Shown piece by piece: positions 8,867 through 17,613 of a stretch of DNA of 64,000 nucleotides. The translations under genes were made by a program, and so were the position numbers. Source of the DNA: Streptomyces sp. NBC_01267 (GTDB lineage Bacteria; Actinomycetota; Actinomycetes; Streptomycetales; Streptomycetaceae); the NCBI RefSeq assembly GCF_036241575.1, contig NZ_CP108455.1, positions 6,121,001-6,185,000 of the forward strand, in the 5' to 3' direction. Under the pieces are notes generated by a model that saw only the letters and a list, made by a program, of their open reading frames with translations, was not told the DNA's origin and ran no database searches. Position 1 is the stretch's first letter. Every line of letters begins with the position of its first letter.

Positions 8867-10210
8867 ATGCCTGAGCTTAGCCAGAGCACCGTCACGCCCA
8901 AAGCCGAGGCCCGGGTCGAGGGGCGTTGGCGACAGCTGTCCCTGCTCGGCGGCACGATGCTGGTCGACAGCACGGAGGCGAGCCTGGTCAGCAGCCTCTT
9001 CCCGCTGATCCGGCAGTCCCTCGGGGTTTCGCTGGGCGCGCTGGGGATACTGACCGCCGCAGCCAAGATCGTGGGTGCCTTCACCGGCCCCTTCTGGGTG
9101 TGGGCGGCGCAGCGCTGGTCACGCAAGAGCGTCCTCGTGGTGGCCACCGGACTCTGGGGCGTCTGGGGCGTGGCCGCGGGCTTCTCGCAGAACTTCACCC
9201 AACTCCTCGTTCTCTACACCGTGTTGGCGGCGGGCTATGCTGCCGCCAACCCCATCGTCACCGAGCTGATCGGCGACCTCTTCGGCGGCTCGTCCCGGGG
9301 CCGCGCGGTCGGCGTGGTCTACGGCGCGGTCTCCCTGGTCACTGCCGTGATCGGCCCGCTCAAGGGTCAGTTGGCCGACGCCGACGACGGCTGGCGCTGG
9401 GGCCTGTGGGGCATCGGCATTTTCAACATCCTGCTGGGCCTCGCCCTCTGGCTGGGGTTCCACGACCCGGGACGCGGCGCGGCCGAGGAGCAGCTCGCCG
9501 ACCTCGACCACACCACCCGCGACTGCCACGCGAAACTCACCTGGACCCGGGCGCTCTCGCTCCTCGAGATCCGCAGCCTGGTGATCCTCCTCGTCTCGCG
9601 CCTCCTGTCCGGACACCTCCTGGTGGGCACCTTCGGCGTGGTCTTCCTCGTCGACGTCTACGGCTTCAGCACCCAGAAGGCATCCATCGTGCTGCTGCCC
9701 TTCGGCGTCGGCTACTTCCTCGGAACGCTCCTCGGCGGCGTCGCCGCCGACCGGGCTACCCGGCGCAGCCCGCGCCACGGACTGGTCGCGGTTCTCCAGG
9801 CGGCCCAGTTCGTCTTCGCCCTCGTCGCCTACTTCGGCACCCAGTTCGACTACGACAGCATTGCCCTGTTCTGCGTCTTCTTCGCACTCATGGGCGCGAC
9901 CCAGGGCATCAACCCGAGTGTCAACCGCCCCATGATCATGGCCATCACTCCACCCGAACTGCGCGGCGCCGCGTTCGCCCTCTACATCTCCATCGTCGAG
10001 GCGATCGCCTGGGCCGCCTACAGCCTCGGCGCCGGCTTCCTCGGCGACGCCGTCGGACTGCGCACGGTCTTCCTGTGGGTCCTCGTCGTCCTGATGCTGA
10101 TCAACGGCGCGTTCCTGACGCTCCTTCACCGCTCGTACGCCGACGACGTGGCCCGCATCCAGCGGGAACTGCACGCGCGCCGCGAACAAGCCCTCGACCC
10201 CACTGCCTGA
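8867..10210 (+). CDS. MFS transporter
   Basis: The 447-aa protein has about 12 transmembrane segments. RWSRKSVLVVATGLWG resembles the conserved TM2-3 loop, ITELIGDLFGGSSRGRAVG fits the TM4-5 region, and the protein ends with a basic helical tail. A GAGAAGG ribosome site precedes the ATG. It lies between the sulfatase and GH1 genes, with 71 bp to the latter, so it probably moves the sulfated glycoside or its breakdown products. It is clearly distinct from the sugar-type MFS at 1722. Confidence 0.86.
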   Translation: MPELSQSTVTPKAEARVEGRWRQLSLLGGTMLVDSTEASLVSSLFPLIRQSLGVSLGALGILTAAAKIVGAFTGPFWVWAAQRWSRKSVLVVATGLWGVWGVAAGFSQNFTQLLVLYTVLAAGYAAANPIVTELIGDLFGGSSRGRAVGVVYGAVSLVTAVIGPLKGQLADADDGWRWGLWGIGIFNILLGLALWLGFHDPGRGAAEEQLADLDHTTRDCHAKLTWTRALSLLEIRSLVILLVSRLLSGHLLVGTFGVVFLVDVYGFSTQKASIVLLPFGVGYFLGTLLGGVAADRATRRSPRHGLVAVLQAAQFVFALVAYFGTQFDYDSIALFCVFFALMGATQGINPSVNRPMIMAITPPELRGAAFALYISIVEAIAWAAYSLGAGFLGDAVGLRTVFLWVLVVLMLINGAFLTLLHRSYADDVARIQRELHARREQALDPTA

Positions 10211-10281
10211 CGCGTGCCGGGGGGCCACTGCCCCGCGGCGATCGTTCCCACACACGGCCACACAGAAGAGAGAACCAGCTC

Positions 10282-11484
10282 ATGACAGAAGCGCGACGTC
10301 TGCCCGAGGGATTCCTGTGGGGCGCCTCCACCGCCGCCCACCAGATCGAGGGCGGCAATACCAACAGCGACTGGTGGGAGTTCGAGCACAGCGGAATCCC
10401 CTACGTCAAAGAACCCAGCGGTGACGCCTGCGACAGCTACCACCGCTGGCGCGAGGACATGGACCTGCTGGCCGAACTCGGCTTCACCGACTACCGGTTC
10501 AGCATCGAATGGGCCCGCATCGAACCGGCCCCGGGCGAGTTCTCGCACGCCGCCATCGCCCACTACCGGCGCATGGTCGAGGGCGCCCGCGCACGGGGCT
10601 TGCGTCCCATGGTGACCCTGCACCACTTCACCGCACCCCGCTGGTTCGCCCAGCGCGGCGGCTGGGCCGCCGCCGGATCAGACGAACTCTTCGCCCGCTA
10701 CCTCACCGCAGCCGCACCCATTTACGCCACGGACGTGGCACACGTGTGCACCATCAACGAGCCCAACATCCTCGCCGTCATGGCAGCCGCCCAGGCCGCC
10801 CTCGCCTCAGGGCAGGCGGTCAACTTCGCCGAGGACCCGCCGGCCCCCGACGAGGCCACCACCGAAGCCCTGATACGGGCGCACGCCCGCGCCGTCGAAA
10901 CGGTCAAGTCCCTGGCACCACCGGTGAGTACCGGCTGGTCCGTCGCCAACCTGGTGTGTCAGCCCCTGCCCGGAGCCGAGGATGTCGCCGCGGCATTCCG
11001 CCACCCGCGTGTGGACGTCTTCCTCGAAGCGGCCCGCGGTGACGACTGGCTCGGAGTGCAGGCGTACACGCGCACACTCATCGGCCCGAACGGTCGGCTG
11101 CCCGTACCCGAGGGCGCGGAACGCACCCTCATGGGCTGGGAGTACTATCCGCAGGCGCTCGGCCATGCCCTGCGGCACAGCGCTTCCGTCGCCACCGGTA
11201 CGCCGCTGATCGTCACCGAGAACGGCATCGCGACCGCCGACGACGCCCGCCGGATCAATTACACCACCGGCGCTCTGGACTCCCTGGCCGCCGCGATGCG
11301 GGACGGCATCGACGTCCGCGGCTACTTCCACTGGAGCGCCCTGGACAACTACGAATGGGGCCGCTACGCGCCGACCTTCGGCCTGATAGCCGTCGACCGC
11401 GAGACCTTCGTCCGCACCCCCAAGCCCTCGGCCGCCTGGCTCGGCGCCATCGGCCGCACCCGCGCGCTGCCCGGTACGGCGTGA
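10282..11484 (+). CDS. Glycoside hydrolase family 1 beta-glycosidase
   Basis: The 400-aa protein carries the GH1 signature from the start: FLWGASTAAHQIEGG, then YRFSIEWARIEP, the acid/base Glu160 in TINEPN, and the nucleophile Glu313 in IVTENG, followed by GYFHWSALDNYEWG. It lacks a signal peptide and should cleave a beta-glucoside or beta-galactoside in the cytosol. It is the last gene of the sulfatase/transport block before the second copy of the long direct repeat. It is somewhat shorter than the usual 440-480 aa, mainly from short loops after the NEP motif. Confidence 0.93.
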   Translation: MTEARRLPEGFLWGASTAAHQIEGGNTNSDWWEFEHSGIPYVKEPSGDACDSYHRWREDMDLLAELGFTDYRFSIEWARIEPAPGEFSHAAIAHYRRMVEGARARGLRPMVTLHHFTAPRWFAQRGGWAAAGSDELFARYLTAAAPIYATDVAHVCTINEPNILAVMAAAQAALASGQAVNFAEDPPAPDEATTEALIRAHARAVETVKSLAPPVSTGWSVANLVCQPLPGAEDVAAAFRHPRVDVFLEAARGDDWLGVQAYTRTLIGPNGRLPVPEGAERTLMGWEYYPQALGHALRHSASVATGTPLIVTENGIATADDARRINYTTGALDSLAAAMRDGIDVRGYFHWSALDNYEWGRYAPTFGLIAVDRETFVRTPKPSAAWLGAIGRTRALPGTA

Positions 11485-11610
11485 GGGCATTGAGCGGGCG
11501 CGGCGGCAGCCACACAGTCGGACCGGAACGGGGAACGGGCGTGTCCAGATCTTCGCCGGAGGGGGCCGGTGCCACAACGCTCGGCTCGTCCTCGACGTGG
11601 GCGTTGTTTG

Positions 11611-11800
11611 CGCATGTTTTGTTCCACATGTCTCGCGATGACGCATCATGTGGAGTGCGTTGCCATCCTTGAGCCGGTCACAAAGGGCGCCTGACCTGCG
11701 GTTTCGCCGAGTGTGCATTATGTGCGCTGTGGGCGTTACGGGTGATATCTTGACGCATATTCGACGCACGTGAGGCCCTTCTGACGCACGTTTGACGCAC
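11611..11800. repeat. Long direct repeat, copy 2 (~190 bp)
   Basis: This is the partner of 251-439, in the same orientation, ending in the identical TGACGCACGTTTGACGCAC. Spacing between copies is 11,360-11,361 bp. Nothing in it resembles a gene. Together with the neighbouring gene remnants on both sides it marks this region as recombination-prone. The remainder of 11485-11958 holds no gene I can support, only a terminator. Confidence 0.85.
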
Positions 11801-11835
11801 ATCGGCCCCAAAGTCTGACTGATCGTCAGGTGTGT

Positions 11836-11883
11836 GAAAGTCGCCTCCGCGCCCGGATGACTTGGTGCTCGGAGGCGGCTTTC
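11836..11883. terminator. Hairpin terminator
   Basis: GAAAGTCGCCTCCG and CGGAGGCGGCTTTC form a 14-bp stem (one G-T pair) around a 20-nt loop. The A-rich and T-rich outer ends suit a bidirectional Rho-independent terminator. It lies between the direct repeat and the toxin-antitoxin remnant. Confidence 0.7.
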
Positions 11884-11958
11884 GCGTACTGACAGAGAGA
11901 CGCGGGGCGGACTTGGGCATCGCCCTCGCCCTGAACCTGGGAATGCCACACTCATCCC

Positions 11959-12567
11959 ATGGCTGAAGGCGACACGGATTTCTTCCCCGGCTGCGGCCCC
12001 GCCAGCAGGATCGCCGTCTCCCTCACCGTCGGAACCCTGCAGGCTATTCGTGGTCGGGTCGGCAAGCGTGGCGTATCTGCGTACCTCGAAAGGGCCGCAC
12101 AGCGCCAGGTCGAGCGCGACAGCTTGAACGACCTGATCGCCGAGTTCGACCAGGCCAACGGCCCGGCCGACCCCGAGGTCGTGGCTGTCAATCGAACCAA
12201 GCTCACCTGGAATGCTCCCTCAACCGAGACCAGGACAGCCAGGTTACCGGCGCCCTCATCTTGGACAGCGAGGGCTTGGCGCCGCTCAGCGGGCACAACA
12301 CCATCCGCACGGCTCGTGTGTAAGGCGAAGGCGCCCTTGCGCCAATGGCTTGCTGTGGAGTGGGACGAGAAAGACTTCCCTCGCGGAAATAACCCTGCGG
12401 TCCGCGACGTCGCCGTCTGGCATCGTGGTCGTGAAGGGGGAGTGGTGGAGCTGAAGCTGTTCAACACGAAAGGTGGCCTAATCGAGGCAATGCCGCATCT
12501 TGCTGAGGTCGAGGCAGATGTGCGGGCCCTCATCGAGGCGCACATGGACACGCCCTGCCGCAAGTAG
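11959..12567 (+). CDS. VapB-like antitoxin N-terminus fused to unrelated tail (degenerate)
   Basis: The 202-aa reading frame begins with an antitoxin-like block: SRIAVSLTVGTLQAIRGR, VGKRGVSAYLERAAQRQVER and LIAEFDQANGPADPEVVAV, which resembles ribbon-helix-helix type antitoxins of actinobacterial VapBC pairs. After about residue 80 the frame becomes low-quality, running antisense in style through a toxin fragment that is readable in another frame (12222-12323). The last ~75 residues (from AKAPLRQWLAVEW) again look coding and belong to a different gene. It is best seen as a chimera left by deletion. Whether any product is made is unknown. Confidence 0.5.
   Translation: MAEGDTDFFPGCGPASRIAVSLTVGTLQAIRGRVGKRGVSAYLERAAQRQVERDSLNDLIAEFDQANGPADPEVVAVNRTKLTWNAPSTETRTARLPAPSSWTARAWRRSAGTTPSARLVCKAKAPLRQWLAVEWDEKDFPRGNNPAVRDVAVWHRGREGGVVELKLFNTKGGLIEAMPHLAEVEADVRALIEAHMDTPCRK
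12222..12323 (+). pseudogene. Fragment of a PIN-domain (VapC-like) toxin
   Basis: In the frame ending at the stop 12321-12323 the sequence reads GALILDSEGLAPLSGHNT. ALxLDSEGL is the usual first beta-strand and first acidic residue of actinobacterial VapC PIN domains, expected just after a VapB-like antitoxin such as the one at 11959. Only about 30 residues survive and the rest of the toxin is absent. Confidence 0.5.
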
Positions 12568-12568
12568 A

Positions 12569-12763
12569 GGAACACCTCGCTTGGATCCGGGAGTCGAGCC
12601 TGGCCCGGGCAGTGACCGGCCGCCAGATCTGGGAACGCAGGGCCGACCTATACCCGAGCCTCCCCACAGACCTCGGCGAGACCCTCCTGGCTCGCTCATG
12701 TGAGAGCCGGGAGGGGTGGAGGGACGTTGGTTCCCGAAGGCCCTCAGATGTTCCGGAATTGTG
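12569..12763 (+). pseudogene. Coding-like fragment, unidentified
   Basis: A plus-strand frame overlapping the end of the previous reading frame reads VEEHLAWIRESSLARAV, then TGRQIWERRADLYPSLP and continues to a stop near 12763. It follows directly on the coding-like tail of 11959-12567 in a shifted frame, so both probably derive from one longer gene. I do not recognise the family. No start codon with a ribosome site is visible. Confidence 0.35.
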
Positions 12764-12837
12764 AAGCTGCTGCTCGCGCACGAGCTGCGCAGCGAGGCGC
12801 TGCGCATCCTCATTCCCGCGGTCACCGCCTACACCGC

Positions 12838-13402
12838 TCCAGTTCCTCAACGAAGGTGAGGGAGACAGCGTCCAGCTCGCGGGCAGTCAACTTCCGGGCT
12901 TCGACCCGGTGGAGCTGGCCGTGACGGGCGGCGTGGGCTGGCTGGAGTCCCGGCGGCAACGGCCCGCGTCCGAGCGGCCGACCGAGGAAGCCGGGGCGGC
13001 GGCCTCTCCCGTCGCGCCTCCGCGGCCTGCGGCTTCGGCGACGGGAGCCGTGCGCGATCCGGGCTGGGACGAAGTCGTCGACTACCTGGTGGAGGAGCCC
13101 GGGCTCGGGAGCTGGTCGAGGCGCTGTTGCGCTCCGCCGTACCCGCTCCCGAGGCCGGATTCGAGCTCGGCGAAGCCGCCTGGCCCGCCGAACTGGCCTG
13201 GCCCGCCCACCTCATCGGAGTCGTCCTCGCTCCCGAGGAGGACGAAGCCGCACGCGCTGAGGCACGGGACCGCGACAACGCGTACGCGGCAGCGGGGTGG
13301 ACCGTACGGACCGCGATGGAGTGGGGCGCCGGGGAAATCTTCGGCTCTGGGCGGCTGAGGCACCGCGGTGAGGGCCGCATCAGCCGCTGCACGGGAAGCT
13401 GA
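12838..13402 (+). pseudogene. Frameshifted C-terminal remnant, possibly DEAD/DEAH-box helicase
   Basis: Two frames join into one protein-like sequence. The first reads FLNEGEGDSVQLAGSQLPG, FDPVELAVTGGVGWLESR and WDEVVDYLVEEPG. After a frameshift near 13108 it continues ELVEALLRSAVPAPEAG, WPAELAWPAHLIGVVLAPEE and AYAAAGWTVRTAMEW. The style resembles C-terminal regions of large actinobacterial helicase-like proteins, but no helicase motif itself survives, so the family is a tentative guess. The N-terminal majority is missing. Confidence 0.45.
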
Positions 13403-13739
13403 GGAGACTGGCTGACCGCGACCGGCTGCACAATCGCCCCGACGGGAAGTGGCCGGCCATACGGTCGACGCCGACGCCCGTGTCGTACAGGGCGTCGGCC
13501 TCGGCGTGAAGGAATGGCGGCGGCAGCGGGACGTGCTCCAGGCCGCGGAGCACGCGCTACGTTTCCGGTTCGGCCCCGTCATGGCTGCGGCAACTGGCGA
13601 CACCGACCCGAGCTGGGCACGGTCGAGCGATGTGGGTCAGCTCGTGTCAGGGCGGGTCGGTGTGGGTCAGCTCGTGTCAGGGCAGGTCGGTGTGGGCCGG
13701 CTGTTCAGCTCTGCGCAAGCGCGCGCTGGTGATTCCTGG
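13403..13739. other. Gene-poor stretch with a short tandem repeat
   Basis: No supported gene. It contains the 30-bp tandem repeat at 13631-13710. Some open frames continue through the repeat but lack ribosome sites and recognisable domains. Confidence 0.4.
13631..13710. repeat. 30-bp tandem repeat, about 2.6 copies
   Basis: The unit TGTGGGTCAGCTCGTGTCAG plus GGCGGGTCGG occurs at 13631-13660 and, with one change, at 13661-13690, followed by a diverging partial third copy to 13710. There are no unique spacers, so it is a minisatellite-type repeat and not a CRISPR array. Confidence 0.8.
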
Positions 13740-14180
13740 TCAGCGGCGGCCGGTGGCCAGGGTGACGAGGAACTGGCCGCCGCCCGGCTCGATGTCGGCG
13801 GTCACCGGTAGTCCCGGTACGAGTCGGGAGAACCGGTCCACCAGCCAATCCGCTGCCTCCTGGGCGTCCCGCATGGTCGGACAACGGCCCACCATCTCGC
13901 GGCCCCCCTTGCGCTCCAGCCTCCCGGCAACGGTGATCAGCGGCGCGGGTTCGACCACGTACAGGCGGTCCGGCCAGGCGATGACCGCCTTGACCGCACC
14001 CTTGCGGGTGTTGCACGCGCGGTGCGCGAGCCGCTCGGCGACCTTGGCCTTTCGGTCGGCGGTCCGGCTGTCGACGCTGGGCCCCCGCGGGTCGTTCACC
14101 GACTCGTCGGGGTCGACCGCCTCGTCACACACCCAGCACCGCCAGCCGTCGCGCTCGGCCACATCATCAAGGAGACTCAT
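13740..14180 (-). CDS. Conserved HNH-like zinc-binding protein
   Basis: The 146-aa product begins MSLLDDVAERDGWRCWVCDE with a CxxC pair, followed by PRGPSVDSRTADRKAKVAER and LAHRACNTRKGAVK. The spacing CxxC ... D ... HRxCNxxKG is that of an HNH endonuclease-like beta-beta-alpha zinc site. The C-terminal half (GRLERKGGREMVGRCPTMRD through DIEPGGGQFLVTL) is a small alpha/beta region. It appears intact, unlike its neighbours. Nuclease activity is possible but not certain. Confidence 0.7.
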   Translation of the reverse strand: MSLLDDVAERDGWRCWVCDEAVDPDESVNDPRGPSVDSRTADRKAKVAERLAHRACNTRKGAVKAVIAWPDRLYVVEPAPLITVAGRLERKGGREMVGRCPTMRDAQEAADWLVDRFSRLVPGLPVTADIEPGGGQFLVTLATGRR

Positions 14181-14364
14181 CCGAGCAAACTAGCCTGCCC
14201 GGCTGCCACCCCGCGCACCAGGGCCCGGCAAAGTCTTGACATCGGCCAACGATGCTGCAACGCCTGTAGGCCACACGGGACCGGCGGAATCCCTCACACG
14301 GGCAGTTCGACCGTCTGTGACATGCGGAGGGGGGCCGCGGTGGCTGCGACTACCTGCTCGGCTG

Positions 14365-14933
14365 TCGGCCGGTGGACTGCCCCTGGATTCGCCGGAGTTC
14401 GGCCCGGTGCGGGAGGCGCTCGACGCGCGCTCGGCCGTGGTCTTCATCCACCCCCGGTACGACGCCCTGCATGGGCATGGGGAGTGGGGACTACGGGTCG
14501 GCGCCCGCCCTCGTCGTCCGACGGAGGTGGGCGTGGCCCCGTGCCGTCTGGTGGCGGCCCGGATTCCGCTGCGCTACCCCCGGGTGCGCATGGTCACCGC
14601 GGTCACCGGAGGCACCATCCCGCTCCTGGCGCAGCACTGGGACGCCGTCCCTGCGCGCGACCCGACCCGAGCTGTACGAGGAACCCGGCTGCGCCATGCG
14701 GCGCTTGCGGCGCTTCCGGTACGACACCAGCCTTCAGGAAGACCCTCGGATCTTCGACGTCGTACGGGGTTCGGTCGGCGTCGACCGACTGGTGCTGGGA
14801 AGCAACAACCCCCGTGCCCGTTGCCGGAGCGGTCGACTTCATCACGTCCTCGCTGCTGCTGAACGATGTGGAGAAGGCGCAGATCCTCGACCGGAACGGG
14901 GCGCAGGTTCTTGAGGGGGGCTTGCCGAGCTGA
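14365..14933 (+). pseudogene. Amidohydrolase (ACMSD-like) pseudogene with frameshifts
   Basis: Three frames each carry a consecutive part of one metal-dependent hydrolase: LPLDSPEFGPVREALDARSA and VVFIHPRYD, then VRMVTAVTGGTIPLLAQHWD; next RRFRYDTSLQEDPRIFDVV with VGVDRLVLGSNNP; finally DFITSSLLLNDVEKAQILDR and NGAQVL before the stop at 14931-14933. The order matches the C-terminal two thirds of amidohydrolase-2/ACMSD-type decarboxylases. Frameshifts near 14660 and 14815 and the missing N terminus make it non-functional. Confidence 0.7.
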
Positions 14934-15018
14934 GGAGCTTGCCCCCGCTTCCCGGTTCGATCGCAGGCTTCGGGGCGTCCGGGTATCCCGGACGTCGTGA
15001 AGCCATGCGGGCCGCAGG

Positions 15019-15276
15019 TCAGGCCGAGGCTGCGGAGGGCGACGCGCAACGCAGCGGGTCACCGGTCGCTTCGTGCAGGGCGCCCTCGATGTGCTCACGC
15101 ATCAGCCGTGCGGCGCGCTCCGCGTCATGGGCCAGGGCGGCCTCGGAGAGCTCGTGGTGCTCCGCCGCCATGCGGGCCACCGTGCCGGAGTAGTACGTGG
15201 CCACCCATCGGTGGTGGATCGTGGTCTCGTCCCGCATCCGCTCCATGATCTCCAGGATGCGTGCGGCCCCGTCACC
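15019..15276 (-). pseudogene. GntR-family (FCD domain) regulator fragment
   Basis: The minus strand reads AARILEIMERMRDETTIHHR, WVATYYSGTVARMAAEHHEL and AERAARLMREHIEGAL, the last helices of the FadR-type (FCD) ligand domain of GntR regulators. The DNA-binding half is missing and the sequence runs straight into a flavin-reductase fragment on the opposite strand. Together with the amidohydrolase remnant it may be debris of one degradation gene cluster. Confidence 0.6.
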
Positions 15277-15678
15277 GTCGTCACCACCGTCGAGCAGGGA
15301 ACCCCCTTCGGCATGACGGTGAGCGCCTTCGCCCGCCGCGACATCGACCGGATCACCGACGCGGCCTGGGAACTCGACCAGGGGCTACCGAGACTCCCTG
15401 CCGCTCCGGGATGGCTGGCCTGCGACCTGGACCGCGCGGTGGAAGGCGGCGACCACCTGCTCCTGATCGGCACCGTCACCTCGGCCGACTCCCGTACGGC
15501 TGCACCGCTGGTCTATGGCTACCGCACCTTCGGCACACACTCGGGCTATGCGAGGGACGGCCTGGGCACGACCGCCTTGACCTCGATCGAGTGGGAGACG
15601 ACCATGAGCGGCGCCGCCGACCGGGCCATCGGGGCCACTGGTCACGGATGCTGTGCGGCAGCAACTGAGGTGAGGTGA
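15262..15678 (+). pseudogene. Flavin reductase-like fragment
   Basis: The plus strand reads VTVVTTVEQGTPFGMTVSAF, which is the conserved FMN-binding start of flavin reductase-like proteins. Later it reads WLACDLDRAVEGGDHLLLIG, then TVTSADSRTAAPLVYGYRTF, which match the H-x(n)-GD-H-x(n)-I-G region. A stretch between them (about 15320-15400) is shortened, so the fold would be incomplete. The original start codon is missing. It ends about 10 bp before the intact methyltransferase gene. Confidence 0.55.
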
Positions 15679-15687
15679 AACGGAACC

Positions 15688-17196
15688 GTGACGCTCGACA
15701 GTTTCAGCGACCGCCACCACGGCCGAGCCGTCTTCGCGACGATGACTTCCGATGACCGGGCGGCGATCGGCACCGTGCGCGATGACCTCCGCGCCGCGGG
15801 CTATGACGAGGCCGGTGTCCGGGCGTTGCTGGGGATGCCGGTGCTCGACCTCCACCCCGCGGCGTTCCACCACCTCGACAAGCATGTCCTCGGGGCGGAC
15901 CCTCTCGCGGCCGCGATCAGGCTCTTCCTGCTCGACAGGGCCGTGGACGAACAGGCCGGCAGGGCCCTCCTGAGCGAACCTTCCCTGGACGTGCTGCTCT
16001 CGCTGGGGGTTCTGGACGAAGCCGACGGCGGCTTCCGTTCCCAGGTCCACATCACGTGCGTGAACGACCTCCTGCTGGCGACCGATACGGGTCGCTACTC
16101 CGACTGGTGGACCGGCGCCGACGATCTCAGTGACCGTGTCATGTACATCGGTTACGACAGTGCAGGGCTGGCCAACGTCGCGCCTCGTAGCAGGGCGAAG
16201 CGGACACTCGACCTCTGCTCGGGAAGTGGAATCCAGTCACTGGTCGCGAGCGGGTACAGCGACGAGGTCGTGGGCGTCGACATCAACCCCCGGGCGATCC
16301 GGTTCGCCCGGTTCAACGCCGCCCTCAACGGCATCGAGAACACGACCTTCGTCCTCGGGGATCTGCACGAACCCGTCTCGGACCGGGAGTTCGACCGAAT
16401 CGTCTCCAACCCCCCGTTCGTGCCGGAGGTTCCCGAGGGCGCTCACCTGCTCTATCGGGACGGTGGACCGGACGGGGAACGGCTTCTCGCGCAGATCGTG
16501 TCCGGGGCCCGCCAGGTCCTGGCCCCCGGCGGGCTGATGTCCATCACGACCGACCTGTTCAACCTCGAAGATCTGCCCCGAAGGATCGGGGAGTGGCTCG
16601 GGGCCAAGGACGGCTTCGACGTCCTGGTTCTCGCCGAGCGTCAGTTCCGGGTCTGGGCCTACGCGGACACCCATGCGTCACACGCCCCGACGACCAGGGA
16701 ACGGACGGAGTACGCCGCGCGCATGGTGGACGCCCTGGGTGACGCCGGGATCAGCACCGTCCACACCGGGTACATCGTCGTTCGCAGGCAGCCCGGCGGC
16801 GGTCCGCGCCCGGGGACTGTCCAGACCGTCAGCATCGCCGGCCCCGTGACGCGGCCGACGGGCTCCCATGTGGTGGACCACTTCCGGTTCCTCGACCGTG
16901 ACCTGGACGGACACACGGATGGCATCCTGCGGCCGAACCCCGCCGTTCACCTCGTGTCCTCGGCGCCGCCCGGCGGTCCCGAGACTCACCAACTCGTCGC
17001 GCCCCAGGACGACTACGTGGCCGACATGGACATCAGCGACCTGACGAGGAAGCTGTGGCAGGCGACAGCCTCCAGCGACGTGCACTGGGGCGTCATCCGG
17101 GGCAGTGCGCTCGAGTCCGTCGCCCGGGAGCTCGTGCGGCAAGGCGCCCTCACTCTGGGCGACCTGCCCCCGGCCGGGGGCTCCCGCGACGACTGA
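15688..17196 (+). CDS. Class I SAM-dependent methyltransferase (HemK/RsmC-type motif)
   Basis: The 502-aa protein starts at GTG 15688 (upstream GAGGTGAGGTG). After a ~180-residue N-terminal region comes a Rossmann methyltransferase: LDLCSGSGIQSLVASG (SAM motif I), VVGVDINPRAIRFARFNAAL and FDRIVSNPPFVPEV. The NPPF tetrad is typical of enzymes methylating amide or exocyclic amino nitrogens (PrmC/HemK, RsmC). A further ~150-residue C-terminal extension ends in a winged-helix-like segment. It is 417 bp upstream of the RiPP precursor, so it may be a separate gene or a tailoring enzyme. The substrate is unknown. Confidence 0.8.
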   Translation: MTLDSFSDRHHGRAVFATMTSDDRAAIGTVRDDLRAAGYDEAGVRALLGMPVLDLHPAAFHHLDKHVLGADPLAAAIRLFLLDRAVDEQAGRALLSEPSLDVLLSLGVLDEADGGFRSQVHITCVNDLLLATDTGRYSDWWTGADDLSDRVMYIGYDSAGLANVAPRSRAKRTLDLCSGSGIQSLVASGYSDEVVGVDINPRAIRFARFNAALNGIENTTFVLGDLHEPVSDREFDRIVSNPPFVPEVPEGAHLLYRDGGPDGERLLAQIVSGARQVLAPGGLMSITTDLFNLEDLPRRIGEWLGAKDGFDVLVLAERQFRVWAYADTHASHAPTTRERTEYAARMVDALGDAGISTVHTGYIVVRRQPGGGPRPGTVQTVSIAGPVTRPTGSHVVDHFRFLDRDLDGHTDGILRPNPAVHLVSSAPPGGPETHQLVAPQDDYVADMDISDLTRKLWQATASSDVHWGVIRGSALESVARELVRQGALTLGDLPPAGGSRDD

Positions 17197-17613
17197 GGCG
17201 GACAATCCCCGAAGCGGCATCACCTACCGGCCGGAGGCCCGATCGTTCCCTTCGGCTCCACCGCTAGGAACGGTGATTGTTTTCGGACGATTGCGGTGGC
17301 GGGAGTACCGGTGGCCGCATCGGTCCGCACGGCTTCGCCGCCGGCTCGGCCGCCGCTCACGCCTTCACGGTCCACTCGTGACGCGGAGACGCGCGACCGG
17401 CGTGACCGGTCCGCCGGTCCGCTTGCCCGACCTTCGCGGAACTCCGCGAAGCCGCCGGAAAACTAGGCTGACGTGCTTCTCGATCAACCCAAGTGGTGCA
17501 GCCAGTAAGCGACTTGACGATCAATCATGCCCTTGTGCGCCTTTTGAGGTGCTGCTATCAAGGTCCCCTGTCGCTCAGCAGAGCGACTCGGAAGGCGACA
17601 GAGAGGAAGCACC
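17197..17613. other. Intergenic region upstream of the precursor peptide
   Basis: No gene is supported in these 417 bp. Its last ~100 bp are relatively AT-rich and hold the likely promoter of the precursor operon. The rest has short GC-rich inverted repeats such as ACCGG/CCGGT clusters around 17395-17430 that could be a terminator for the methyltransferase gene. Confidence 0.5.
17533..17561 (+). promoter_or_regulatory. Possible promoter of the RiPP operon
   Basis: TTGTGC (17533-17538) and TATCAA (17556-17561) are 17 bp apart and resemble vegetative -35 and -10 boxes. They lie 52 bp upstream of the precursor ATG, which has an AGAGGAAG ribosome site. A TTGACG at 17514 is an alternative -35 without a good -10. 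Assignment is by eye. Confidence 0.35.

Noticed and set aside
13631..13710. Possible CRISPR array
   Set aside because: The 30-bp units are directly contiguous without spacers and no cas genes are present.
14190..14447. Small minus-strand open frame in the graveyard
   Set aside because: Antisense to the amidohydrolase remnant with no ribosome site or recognisable sequence.
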